A DNA stretch of 64,000 nucleotides from VBAU01 sp036005185 (lineage in GTDB: Bacteria; Bacteroidota; Bacteroidia; Chitinophagales; Chitinophagaceae): contig DASYQS010000005.1 in the NCBI GenBank assembly GCA_036005185.1, positions 1 through 64,000 of the forward strand. The letters run 5' to 3'. A model generated the notes under the pieces. It did no database searches, was not told the DNA's origin, and saw only the letters and a program-made list of their open reading frames with translations. The position numbers were made by a program, and so were the translations under genes. Positions 51,549-60,894 of this stretch are shown here, one piece after another (the first letter of the stretch is position 1; every line of letters starts with the position of its first letter).

Positions 51549-52940
51549 ATGAACACGAAACTCATTTTTTGGAGTATAGTCGTAGCCTTAGGCGGACTTC
51601 TTTTTGGAATGGATGTCGCAGTCATTTCTGGTGCCGAACAAGAGATCCAAAAATTATGGGGATTAAGTGACGCCCTTCACGGGCAAGCAATAGCTTCTGC
51701 ATTATATGGTACCATTATAGGTGCATTGTTTGGGGGAATACCGGCTGAGAAATACGGCAGAAAAAAAGTATTAATTGGTATAGGAATACTTTTCCTAGTC
51801 TCGGCTGTTGGATCAGCGGTTGCGCCAGAGGTTATATCTTTTATGATCTTTCGCTTTTTGGGAGGCTTGGGTGTTGGCGCTTCATCGGTAGTTGCTCCAA
51901 TGTTCATTTCAGAAATTGCCCCCGCTAAAAACAGGGGAAAGTTAGTTGCGGCGTTTCAGTTCAATATTGTATTCGGTATTTTGCTCGCCTATTTTTCCAA
52001 CTATTTACTAAGTGGAGTTGGTGAAGATTCGTGGAGATGGATGTTAGGTATCCTGGCTGTCCCGGCCATGCTATTTGTTGTTTTAATGTTTTTTGTCCCT
52101 GAAAGCCCGCGGTGGTTGATGGTGCATAAAAAAGAATACCAGAAGGCCCGCGAAATTTTAAAGATTTCAGATCCTGAAGGTGTAGATGCCGCCATAGCCT
52201 CTATTCATCAATCCATCGATGAGGAAAAACAAAGAGCAAGTCTTTCGATTTTCTTTAAAAAGCGATTTACTACTCCAATCGTACTCGCTGTTCTTATTGC
52301 TTTTTTTAACCAGATGTCTGGTATAAACGCCGTTATATATTTTGCTCCACGGGTTTTTGAGATGGCTGGAATAGGGAAGAGCACTGCATTTCTTCAAAGT
52401 GCCGGCATTGGATTGGTCAACCTTATTTTCACAATGCTTGGACTGTATCTTATTGATAGGTTAGGCAGAAAAAAATTGATGCTTATAGGTTCCGTAGGAT
52501 ACATTTTATCGCTGGGTGCTGTTGCAGCAGCATTTTATTTTCAATACCTCGGAGGCATGATAGTGCCGATCATTTTCTTTTTTTTTATTGCATCGCATGC
52601 TATTGGTCAGGGCGCTGTTATCTGGGTATTTATTTCAGAAATTTTTCCCAACCAGGTCCGGTCTTATGGTCAGTCATTGGGCAGCTCCGTCCACTGGATA
52701 ATGGCAGCAGTGGTAACAAGTGTGTTTCCGATTTTCGCTAATAACACGAGTATTGGCCCCGCAAAGATTTTCCTTTTTTTTGCTGTAATGATGGTGATAC
52801 AACTAGTATGGGTAATATTTAAAATGCCCGAAACTAAAGGTGTTCCACTTGAACAATTAGAATCAAAGCTTTTAAAAAAGACATCAATTAAAGAAAAACT
52901 TTCTGTTGAAAAACTTAAATCAACGTTGGAAATAAAATAA
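51549..52940 (+). CDS. sugar:proton symporter (MFS sugar porter family)
   Basis: The 463-residue protein has 12 predicted membrane segments. The sugar-porter signatures are present: GRKKVLIGIGI (RxGRK loop after helix 2), PESPRWLMV after helix 6, INAVIYFAPRVF in helix 7, and the PETKGVPLEQLE end. This matches the fructose/glucose/xylose type. In the fructan locus it would import released fructose. The stop is 9 bases before the fructokinase start, so the two genes are cotranscribed. Confidence 0.93.
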   Translation: MNTKLIFWSIVVALGGLLFGMDVAVISGAEQEIQKLWGLSDALHGQAIASALYGTIIGALFGGIPAEKYGRKKVLIGIGILFLVSAVGSAVAPEVISFMIFRFLGGLGVGASSVVAPMFISEIAPAKNRGKLVAAFQFNIVFGILLAYFSNYLLSGVGEDSWRWMLGILAVPAMLFVVLMFFVPESPRWLMVHKKEYQKAREILKISDPEGVDAAIASIHQSIDEEKQRASLSIFFKKRFTTPIVLAVLIAFFNQMSGINAVIYFAPRVFEMAGIGKSTAFLQSAGIGLVNLIFTMLGLYLIDRLGRKKLMLIGSVGYILSLGAVAAAFYFQYLGGMIVPIIFFFFIASHAIGQGAVIWVFISEIFPNQVRSYGQSLGSSVHWIMAAVVTSVFPIFANNTSIGPAKIFLFFAVMMVIQLVWVIFKMPETKGVPLEQLESKLLKKTSIKEKLSVEKLKSTLEIK

Positions 52941-52949
52941 TGGCATATT

Positions 52950-53858
52950 ATGTCAGGTAATAAAACTCATCCTGTTGTTTGTTTTGGCGAAATCCTTTGG
53001 GATATTTTACCCTCAGGCGCTGTACCAGGGGGCGCACCTATGAATGTTGCCTATCATTTGCAAAAACTAGATAAAAATCCTGCACTCATTACAAGAATCG
53101 GAATTGATGACAAAGGCCAGCAACTGATGAAGATATTTTCGGGCCATGACGTTTGTACTGATTTTTTCCAGGTAGATAATAAATATGAGACAGGAAAAGT
53201 ATTTGCTAACCCCAATGAATACAACGAAGTGGTCTATGATATTGTAAAGCCTGTTGCCTGGGATTTTATTGCGTGGGACGATTCTCTTACTGACCTAGTG
53301 ACGAATGCCGAATATTTTGTTTATGGCAGCCTTGCCGCAAGAAATAAAGTTTCAAAAGATACTTTATTCAAATTAATGGAAACAGCAAAGAACAAAGTAC
53401 TTGATATAAACCTGAGGGCCCCGCATTATAATCGGCGGATCGTTGAGCAGTTGCTGCGAAAAGCAGATTTTGTAAAAATGAACCTGGCAGAACTGGAATT
53501 AATAACCGGGTGGTTTTCCAATTATACCAGTATTGAAGACAGGCTAAAATCAATCGGTGACAAATTCAGGTTATCAAATATGGTGGTGACGATGGGTGGA
53601 GACGGCGCTTTATTATTAATGAATGGTGAAATCACAAAACATCCCGGCTTTAAAGTACCAGTAGTAGATACAGTTGGAAGCGGTGATGCTTTTTTGGCGG
53701 GCCTGCTCTCTCAATTATTAGATAATGTCGGTAGAGAAGCCACATTGGAATTTGCAAGTAGCCTTGGAGCTTTTATCGCTACACAAAGAGGAGCCTGCCC
53801 GGAATACGATATAAAAGAGGTAAAAGAGCTTATCCAAAACAACATGATCAAAATATAA
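52950..53858 (+). CDS. PfkB-family fructokinase
   Basis: The 302-residue protein begins HPVVCFGEILWDILPSGAVPGGAPMNVAYHLQKL, the fructokinase lead motif, and carries the ATP/anion-hole motif VDTVGSGDAFLAGLL near residue 250. It would phosphorylate intracellular fructose, most likely to fructose 6-phosphate. It belongs to the transporter-kinase-SusC/D operon; the SusC start is 60 bases later. Confidence 0.94.
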   Translation: MSGNKTHPVVCFGEILWDILPSGAVPGGAPMNVAYHLQKLDKNPALITRIGIDDKGQQLMKIFSGHDVCTDFFQVDNKYETGKVFANPNEYNEVVYDIVKPVAWDFIAWDDSLTDLVTNAEYFVYGSLAARNKVSKDTLFKLMETAKNKVLDINLRAPHYNRRIVEQLLRKADFVKMNLAELELITGWFSNYTSIEDRLKSIGDKFRLSNMVVTMGGDGALLLMNGEITKHPGFKVPVVDTVGSGDAFLAGLLSQLLDNVGREATLEFASSLGAFIATQRGACPEYDIKEVKELIQNNMIKI

Positions 53859-53917
53859 TTTTTAAGTCCTTAATATTTACAGCCATGACTAATTATTCAT
53901 TTCTAAAAACAACGATT

Positions 53918-56900
53918 ATGAGGAAATTATTTTTCTTGCTGCCTTTTTTGTTGTTAACAATGTTTGCATTGGCCCAACAAAAAACAATTACCGGGGTTGT
54001 TACCGGAAACATAGATAAAATACCCCTTGCCGGTGTTACTGTTCAAACGAAAAGTAAAACCATATTGACTGATGCGTCAGGAAAGTTTTCTATTGAAGCA
54101 TCAGTTGGAGACAACCTGACGTTCACTTATGTAGGCATGAAGACAATCACGGTTAAGGTGTCGAATAGCGTGAAAGAGTTAAATATTGAAATGGAAGCTG
54201 GACAAAATTATCTTGATGAGGTAGTAGTAACAGGTTATAAAAGTGAGAGAAAGAAGGATATTACAGGTGCAGTCTCAGTGGTGAATATCAATGAAACCAC
54301 CAAAGAATCAAATGTCAATATCATAACCTCTTTGCAGGGAAGAATACCGGGGGTGGTAATTAACAATGATGGAACTCCGGGAGGAACAGGTTTTACTGTC
54401 ACGATCCGTGGATTTTCAACGACACAAGGGGGTGGTCCTTTATATGTGATAGATGGAGTAGGAACGACGAATCCGGGTGCCTTAACACCTAATGACATTG
54501 AGTCAATACAAGTTTTAAAAGATGCTGCTTCTGCAACGATATACGGTGCAAGAGCAAACAATGGGGTTATAATTATAACCACAAAAAAGGGCAAAAGCCT
54601 AAAGACACAAATAACCTTCAAAACATATATTGGTCAACAAAAGCTCTCGGACAGATTACATTTCTTGAATACCGAACAATATGGGCAAGCGGTTTGGCAG
54701 GCCTACCAGTATTCCGGTTTGGCGCCCAGTCATTCAGTGTATGGCTCTGGTCCAACTCCTGTAATTGCTCCATTTATCGATCCTGGTCAAACAATGGCTA
54801 CAGCAAATACAGATTGGCTGGACGCTATTTATCAGACATCAACTACTCAATCCTATAATCTCGGACTTAATAAGGCTAGCGATAAATCAACTTTTTTTCT
54901 GGGACTGGATTATAGCAAAGATGAAGGCATTCAGAAATACTCTAACTATGATAAATTTTCAACCCGTTTCAATTCAAGCTTTAGCTTGAACAAGAATATC
55001 ACGGTTGGCGAGAATCTGCAAGTGTCACATTTCAGGCAGTTGAATTTTGGAACAAGGGTTATGAATGATGCAGTTTTTCAATTCCCATATATTCCCTTAT
55101 ATGACAAAAATGGAAATTTTGGAGGTCCGTGGGCCGGAGATCAAAGTGACAAACGAAATCCATTGGGGGAACTATATAATGGCAGGAATAACCGTTCTCT
55201 GAGCTGGAGAATATTCGGTAATGTTTACGGAGATGCTACTATCGTTAAAGGTCTTACCTTTAGAACATCATTTGGTGTAGACTACACAAATTTTTATTTA
55301 AGAAATTTTGCTCCTACTTATGTTGAAGGTTCTCATGGCAATCCTATCGCTTCTCTTACAACTACTGAGCGTTTTCAATTAGCCTATACATGGACCAATA
55401 GCCTGAACTACCATTTGGTATATGACAGACACGTTCTTGATTTATTTGGTGGTGTTGAAGCAATTAAAAACTGGCAGGAATCACTTTCCGGAACCAATAC
55501 TGGATTTATAATTAATGATTATAATTATGCGTTTTTAGGAGGTGCTACAGGAATTGCTACATCTGGTGGAACGGCAAGCCGGAACGCTTTATTTTCACAA
55601 TTCGGTAAACTAAACTACACATTTGCTGATAAATATTTGTTCTCAGCCACGGTTCGAAGAGATGGGTCTTCGAGATTTGGCAAAACTAAACGGTACGGAG
55701 TGTTTCCTGCCTTTTCCGCTGGCTGGAGACTTAATAAGGAAAATTTTCTTTCTCATATAAACCAGATAAGTGATCTTAAGCTCAGAGCGTCATGGGGACA
55801 GACAGGAAACCAGGAAATAGGTGATTATAATACCGTGGATTTTTTCAGAACTAATCTCGATCTTTCAAATTACAATTTGGCTGGAACCCCTACAGGATCA
55901 TTGCCGGGTTATTATGCTTCTCAACGTGGTAATCCCAATCTTAAATGGGAGGCTCAAACTCAAACAAACATCGGTCTGGATTTTTTAGGATTCAATAATC
56001 AAATTACAGCTTCTGTAGACTGGTATAAGAAGGAGACCACAAATCTCCTGTTTAACCCCGCATTACTTGCCGTTGCAGGAATCGCAAGTGCTCCCTTTGT
56101 CAATTCAGGAAAAATTGAAAATAAAGGGCTCGAATTCGCCCTTGGATATCAAAATACTTTTAAATCCGGATTTCATTTGAATGCAGATTTTAACATAGCC
56201 TTTAATAAAAATAAGGTTCTTGCATTAACTATGGGAGTTCCTTTTATCACTAATACTTATGGACGCATTGAACCTGGACATGAGATTAATGAATTTTATG
56301 GTTACATAGCCGACGGAATTTTTAGCAGTCAAAAAGAAGTGGATGATTATAAGATGAAAGTGCTGAGTGGAGATTTCCAGGCGAAGCCAGGAAGGATTCG
56401 ATACAGGGATTTAAACGGAGACGGCAAAATTGATGCTAATGATCGCACATATATAGGTAAACCCAATCCTAAATTTAATTATGGATTAAATCTTTCTGCA
56501 TCTTTTAAGGGCTTTGATGCTTCAATGTTTTTCTCTGGCGTTTACGGTTCCAAAATTTTTAATGAAGACAGAAAATATTCAGAGCTTGGAATTTTTCCTT
56601 CCAATTATGGCACAAGCGTTTTAAATGCATGGACACCAACAAATACCAACGCAACGGTTCCAGCTCTTCAAAAAACGTTGACGAATAACGAAGGAAGGAC
56701 CTCTACCTATTTTGTAGAAAATGGATCATACCTTAAAATCAAAAGCATTCAGATCGGTTATTCAGTCCCCAAAACCGTAACAAATTGGATAGGGATTACT
56801 AGTCTTCGTATTTATATACAGGGCGAAAATCTTGTCACATTCACTAAATACTCCGGAATGGATCCGGAGAGTGTTAATACAAGTACAGCCAATAAGGGAG

Positions 56901-56968
56901 TTGACTTTCAGGGAATGTTATATCCACATTCCAAAGCTGTCAATTTCGGTTTAAATATTAATTTCTAA
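53918..56968 (+). CDS. SusC-like TonB-dependent fructan importer
   Basis: The chosen ATG gives a signal peptide (LFFLLPFLLLTMFALAQ) and 1016 residues. A carboxypeptidase-D-like domain (TITGVVTGNIDKIPLAGVTVQ) is followed by the TonB box/plug start (LDEVVVTGYKSERKKDITGAVSVV), the conserved PLYVIDGVGT segment and a barrel ending VNFGLNINF. It forms the outer-membrane channel with the next gene product as lid. The longer frame starts at 53885 but the added residues do not improve the leader. Confidence 0.95.
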   Translation: MRKLFFLLPFLLLTMFALAQQKTITGVVTGNIDKIPLAGVTVQTKSKTILTDASGKFSIEASVGDNLTFTYVGMKTITVKVSNSVKELNIEMEAGQNYLDEVVVTGYKSERKKDITGAVSVVNINETTKESNVNIITSLQGRIPGVVINNDGTPGGTGFTVTIRGFSTTQGGGPLYVIDGVGTTNPGALTPNDIESIQVLKDAASATIYGARANNGVIIITTKKGKSLKTQITFKTYIGQQKLSDRLHFLNTEQYGQAVWQAYQYSGLAPSHSVYGSGPTPVIAPFIDPGQTMATANTDWLDAIYQTSTTQSYNLGLNKASDKSTFFLGLDYSKDEGIQKYSNYDKFSTRFNSSFSLNKNITVGENLQVSHFRQLNFGTRVMNDAVFQFPYIPLYDKNGNFGGPWAGDQSDKRNPLGELYNGRNNRSLSWRIFGNVYGDATIVKGLTFRTSFGVDYTNFYLRNFAPTYVEGSHGNPIASLTTTERFQLAYTWTNSLNYHLVYDRHVLDLFGGVEAIKNWQESLSGTNTGFIINDYNYAFLGGATGIATSGGTASRNALFSQFGKLNYTFADKYLFSATVRRDGSSRFGKTKRYGVFPAFSAGWRLNKENFLSHINQISDLKLRASWGQTGNQEIGDYNTVDFFRTNLDLSNYNLAGTPTGSLPGYYASQRGNPNLKWEAQTQTNIGLDFLGFNNQITASVDWYKKETTNLLFNPALLAVAGIASAPFVNSGKIENKGLEFALGYQNTFKSGFHLNADFNIAFNKNKVLALTMGVPFITNTYGRIEPGHEINEFYGYIADGIFSSQKEVDDYKMKVLSGDFQAKPGRIRYRDLNGDGKIDANDRTYIGKPNPKFNYGLNLSASFKGFDASMFFSGVYGSKIFNEDRKYSELGIFPSNYGTSVLNAWTPTNTNATVPALQKTLTNNEGRTSTYFVENGSYLKIKSIQIGYSVPKTVTNWIGITSLRIYIQGENLVTFTKYSGMDPESVNTSTANKGVDFQGMLYPHSKAVNFGLNINF

Positions 56969-56985
56969 TCAAAATATTCTGGTAT

Positions 56986-58680
56986 ATGAAAAAGTTACTT
57001 TTATTTTTCTGTTTTGTGAGTTTACTGGTTATTTCGTCATGTAAAAAATTTTTGGATGAGAAGCCACAGGGCCTACTGACGAAGGATAACTTGCTCACCA
57101 AAAGTGGCGTAGATGGTATGGTTACAATGGCCTACCATTCGTTGCTCAACAATCTAGCAGGACTACGTTCAACATTTTTACATCCTCCGTCCAACTGGAG
57201 TTTTGGAGATGTTAGGTCTGATGATGCCTATAAAGGCGGTGGAGGTACCGGGGATATCACCGAGTATACGCTTTTTGAAGTATGCAACATTACGGCAGAT
57301 AATCCTGTATTGCTTGATAAGTGGCGGGGTGATTACGCAGGTATTAATATTGTCAACACAGCGATCTTATCCATTATGAAAATTGATATTTCCACATATC
57401 CAGATAAAGCAAACAGGCTTGCAGAAATGAAGGTCCTGCGTGGATACTTTTATTTCGATCTGTTAAAACATTATTATCAGGTTCCATGGATTGATGAAAC
57501 CAATTCAGATTTAACTCAGTTAAATCAGGTAAAAAATGATTTGACTAATGCCCAGCTTTGGGCGAAAGTTGAAGCGGATTTTAAAGAAGGTTTTGCATTG
57601 CCGGCAGTTCAGACTGATAAAAACCGGGTTACAAGCTTAGCCGCTCATGCATTTATGGCTAAGGCATATTTATATGATGGCAGTAAAAACTGGGCAGGAG
57701 TGAAAGCTGAAACGGATATCATTATTTCTTCCGGTAAACACAAACTTGTAGATGATCTTGAATTTATCTATTCATTACCTGAACATAATTGGGATGGAGA
57801 AAATGTATTTGCTATTGCTTGTTCTGTACAGGATGGGTCACCAAACGGTCAATTGAATCTGGGCGATTTGCTTTGCGCCCCCGCAGGGCCGGGCGCAGGA
57901 TATACTAACGGTGATGGATTTCATCGCCCATCACAGGATCTTGTAAATAATTTTCAGGTTGATGCGAACGGACTTCCATTAGGATTTACGCTGAACACTC
58001 TTCCCAAGTTAGATTCTAATGATAAAACCACCGCTATTGATCCCAGGCTTGATCATGCTATTGGAAGACCAGGAATTCCCTGGAAGGATAAACTGACATC
58101 AATTCAGGATCTTTCTTATTGTCGGTCTTTGGATGTATATGGACCATACGTCAGAAAGAAAAATATTATTTCTCCCAATTCTACTTATAGAGCCAATTCA
58201 GGCTTTCCATGGGCATTAGGTGCCTTAAATGTAGCTATAATTAAATATTCCGATGTATTATTATGGAGAGCCGAAGCTGAAATTAATCTTGGTAATATTC
58301 CAGATGCTATAGGTTTTATTAATCAAATTAGAATACGAGCAGCAAAGCCTGTGAATATAGTAAAGACAGCTGCTGGAACTCCTGCAGCAAATTATCAAAT
58401 TGGTCTTTATCCAACAACACTTAATTCGACAGATGCTATGAAGGCGTTGAAATTAGAACGCAGGCTGGAACTATGTCTGGAAGGGCAACGCTTTTATGAT
58501 CTTGTGAGATGGGGCGATGCAGCTACAGTACTTAACAATTATTTCCAGAAGGAAGGTATTGCCAGACCTTGGTTAAAAGTGGGAGTCTTTGTTCCAAACA
58601 AACATGAATACTTACCAATTCCTCAAACTGAAATTGATAAAGGGGCCGGATTATATGTGCAAAATCAATTTTATAAATAA
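56986..58680 (+). CDS. SusD-like fructan-binding lipoprotein
   Basis: The 564-residue protein has a lipobox (VISSCKKFLDEKP) and the SusD/RagB fold: the N-terminal tetratricopeptide-like helices (VLRGYFYFDLLKHYYQVPW) and the C-terminal LKLERRLELCLEGQRFYDLVRWGDA motif. It captures fructan at the cell surface and delivers it to SusC. It starts 17 bases after the SusC stop. Confidence 0.95.
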   Translation: MKKLLLFFCFVSLLVISSCKKFLDEKPQGLLTKDNLLTKSGVDGMVTMAYHSLLNNLAGLRSTFLHPPSNWSFGDVRSDDAYKGGGGTGDITEYTLFEVCNITADNPVLLDKWRGDYAGINIVNTAILSIMKIDISTYPDKANRLAEMKVLRGYFYFDLLKHYYQVPWIDETNSDLTQLNQVKNDLTNAQLWAKVEADFKEGFALPAVQTDKNRVTSLAAHAFMAKAYLYDGSKNWAGVKAETDIIISSGKHKLVDDLEFIYSLPEHNWDGENVFAIACSVQDGSPNGQLNLGDLLCAPAGPGAGYTNGDGFHRPSQDLVNNFQVDANGLPLGFTLNTLPKLDSNDKTTAIDPRLDHAIGRPGIPWKDKLTSIQDLSYCRSLDVYGPYVRKKNIISPNSTYRANSGFPWALGALNVAIIKYSDVLLWRAEAEINLGNIPDAIGFINQIRIRAAKPVNIVKTAAGTPAANYQIGLYPTTLNSTDAMKALKLERRLELCLEGQRFYDLVRWGDAATVLNNYFQKEGIARPWLKVGVFVPNKHEYLPIPQTEIDKGAGLYVQNQFYK

Positions 58681-58812
58681 GTCCGGGAAACAATTGGAAA
58701 GACAATTACTTCTTCTGGTTGTTTGAATGATGTTGCCATGAATTTATTTCTGATAAACTACTCTTTTATATTGCAACAAGCGAAACTAAAAATGAAAAAA
58801 AATAATTTTCTT

Positions 58813-60849
58813 ATGAAAACCCTTCTTATTAGACAGTTTTTTGTTGGTTGGTTCCTTTTTGTTGCTTCATATTGTTTTGGACAATTTAGGGCACAAAATC
58901 CAGAATACAGGAAATATAACCCAGCTTATCATTTTTATCCTTCAGGCGACCCTACCGGATTATTTTATTATAGCGGTTTATATTATAATAACTGGGGTAT
59001 TGCAAGCAGCAAAGATTTTGTTCATTGGCAATATACACCGGGTGCATTAAGCAGAAACAGAATCAATGCAATGGTAAGAGACTCCACACTGTCAAAAAGC
59101 TATAGAGATTCATTAGCAAGAGTTGATTCCATTTCAAGAAGGCAAGGACGTCTTGGAGGGTCAGGCACCATTGTTATTGATTGGAATAATACAAGCGGAT
59201 TTGGAAAAAATGGAGAGCCACCGCTCGTCTCTCTTTGGCATAATGGCGTTCAGCCATGGAGTACTCAAGTAGTTGGTGTTGCTTATAGTAATGATACAGC
59301 CAAGACATGGACACGCTATGAAAAATTTCCGGTTTTAGATATTAATTCACGGGAGTTTCGTGATCCTAAAGTTTTTTGGTATGAACCAACAAAAAAATGG
59401 ATCATGGTTATCGGTTGGGCAGAAGTTCCGAAGATTAAATTTTTCAGTTCAGCCAATTTAAAGGATTGGGAATTGATGAGTGACTTTGGTCCCTGGGGAG
59501 CGGTTGATGGTGTTTGGGAATGTGCAGATTTTTTTCCATTGTCAGTTGATGGCAATCCTTCTAAAATTAAATGGGTGCTGGCAATAAGTGTTCAGCCACA
59601 AAATGCCCAATACTTTATCGGTGATTTTGATGGAAAAAGATTTTCACTTGACCCGCAATTTACCCAGACCCTTGCCGGCGATATTAACATACCAAAAGGC
59701 GATTTGCTTTTTGATTTCGAAAAAGGAATAGATGATTGGCAAATGGAAGGTGATGCATTTGTGGAATCCCCCTCAAACCAAGCGCTTTTTCAACAAGGCG
59801 CAATCATGGGCCAACAAGGGAATTTTTTTATCAATAGTTTTCATAACAGAGGTGCGGGAACTGGTAAAATAACCTCACCGGTTTTTAAAATAACAAGAAG
59901 CTATATTAATTTTTTATCAGGTGGAAATTATATACCTAACGATGAAAGCATAAATCTTTTGGTTGATAATAAAATCGTCAGGTCGCAGACAGGTAATAAT
60001 TCAGGAGGCTTGAGATGGACCGTATGGAATGTTGCTGAATTTCGTGGAAAGACTGCAAGGGTTGAGATTATTGACAAGAATAATAACGGAGCGATTTATG
60101 CCGATCATTTCATCATTACGGATAAAGCGGTTTATACGGGACGTCAAAAAGCATTTTGGATTGATTATGGAGCAGATTTTTTTGCTGTTCGTTCCTGGAA
60201 TAATTATGTTGAAAATGAAAAAAGAAAAATATGGACTGCATGGATGGGTAGCTGGCGATATGGGGGAACTGAACCTGTAAGAGGTATTCAAACTGTGCCG
60301 AGGGAGTTAAATCTTAAAACTTTTCCGGAAGGTGTACGATTAATTCAAAATCCGATAGCAGAACTTCAATCATTAAGAACCACTAAGCGGGAATTGCCAG
60401 AGAGAATTTTTGAGGGTGTGTGGATCCCCGATAATATAGCTCCGACAAAAAATACTTATGAGGTCGAGGTTGAATTTCAAAAACAAACAGCTGATTCATT
60501 TGGAATTCAACTATGCACAGGCAACGGTCAAAAAACAATTGTTGGGTATTCTGTTAAAGAGCAGGAAATATATGTGGACCGACGCAATAGCGGTTTGGAT
60601 AATTTTATCGGACTATTCAAGGAAATCAGCAAAGGCCCTCTAAAGAACCGCAATAATAATTTGAAGCTCCACATATTTGTTGATAATTGTTCTATTGAAG
60701 TTTTTGCTAATGACGGGGAGACAGTATTGTCCAGCAAAATCTATCCTGATCCTTCAAACACGGGCATACAATTTTTTTCTGATAACGGCAAAGTAGAAAT
60801 TAAATCTTTCAAAATCTGGGACCTGTCACCTGTTGATATGGGGCAATAA
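58813..60849 (+). CDS. GH32 enzyme with inserted beta-sandwich, divergent nucleophile motif
   Basis: The chosen ATG (58813; alternatives at 58723 and 58792) gives a signal peptide and about 678 residues. The GH32 propeller shows SGDPTGLFYYSG in place of WMNDPNG (the Asp is kept), FRDPKVFW and WECADFF. About residues 300-450 form an insert (FDFEKGIDDWQMEGDAF to ADHFIITDKAVY) between propeller blades, of a kind seen in some levanases as a carbohydrate-binding module. The C-terminal beta-sandwich is normal. It would degrade fructan at the surface or in the periplasm. Confidence 0.9.
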   Translation: MKTLLIRQFFVGWFLFVASYCFGQFRAQNPEYRKYNPAYHFYPSGDPTGLFYYSGLYYNNWGIASSKDFVHWQYTPGALSRNRINAMVRDSTLSKSYRDSLARVDSISRRQGRLGGSGTIVIDWNNTSGFGKNGEPPLVSLWHNGVQPWSTQVVGVAYSNDTAKTWTRYEKFPVLDINSREFRDPKVFWYEPTKKWIMVIGWAEVPKIKFFSSANLKDWELMSDFGPWGAVDGVWECADFFPLSVDGNPSKIKWVLAISVQPQNAQYFIGDFDGKRFSLDPQFTQTLAGDINIPKGDLLFDFEKGIDDWQMEGDAFVESPSNQALFQQGAIMGQQGNFFINSFHNRGAGTGKITSPVFKITRSYINFLSGGNYIPNDESINLLVDNKIVRSQTGNNSGGLRWTVWNVAEFRGKTARVEIIDKNNNGAIYADHFIITDKAVYTGRQKAFWIDYGADFFAVRSWNNYVENEKRKIWTAWMGSWRYGGTEPVRGIQTVPRELNLKTFPEGVRLIQNPIAELQSLRTTKRELPERIFEGVWIPDNIAPTKNTYEVEVEFQKQTADSFGIQLCTGNGQKTIVGYSVKEQEIYVDRRNSGLDNFIGLFKEISKGPLKNRNNNLKLHIFVDNCSIEVFANDGETVLSSKIYPDPSNTGIQFFSDNGKVEIKSFKIWDLSPVDMGQ

Positions 60850-60894
60850 CTGAAAATTAAATCGCAATCCAGATATTGATAAAATATATTTATT

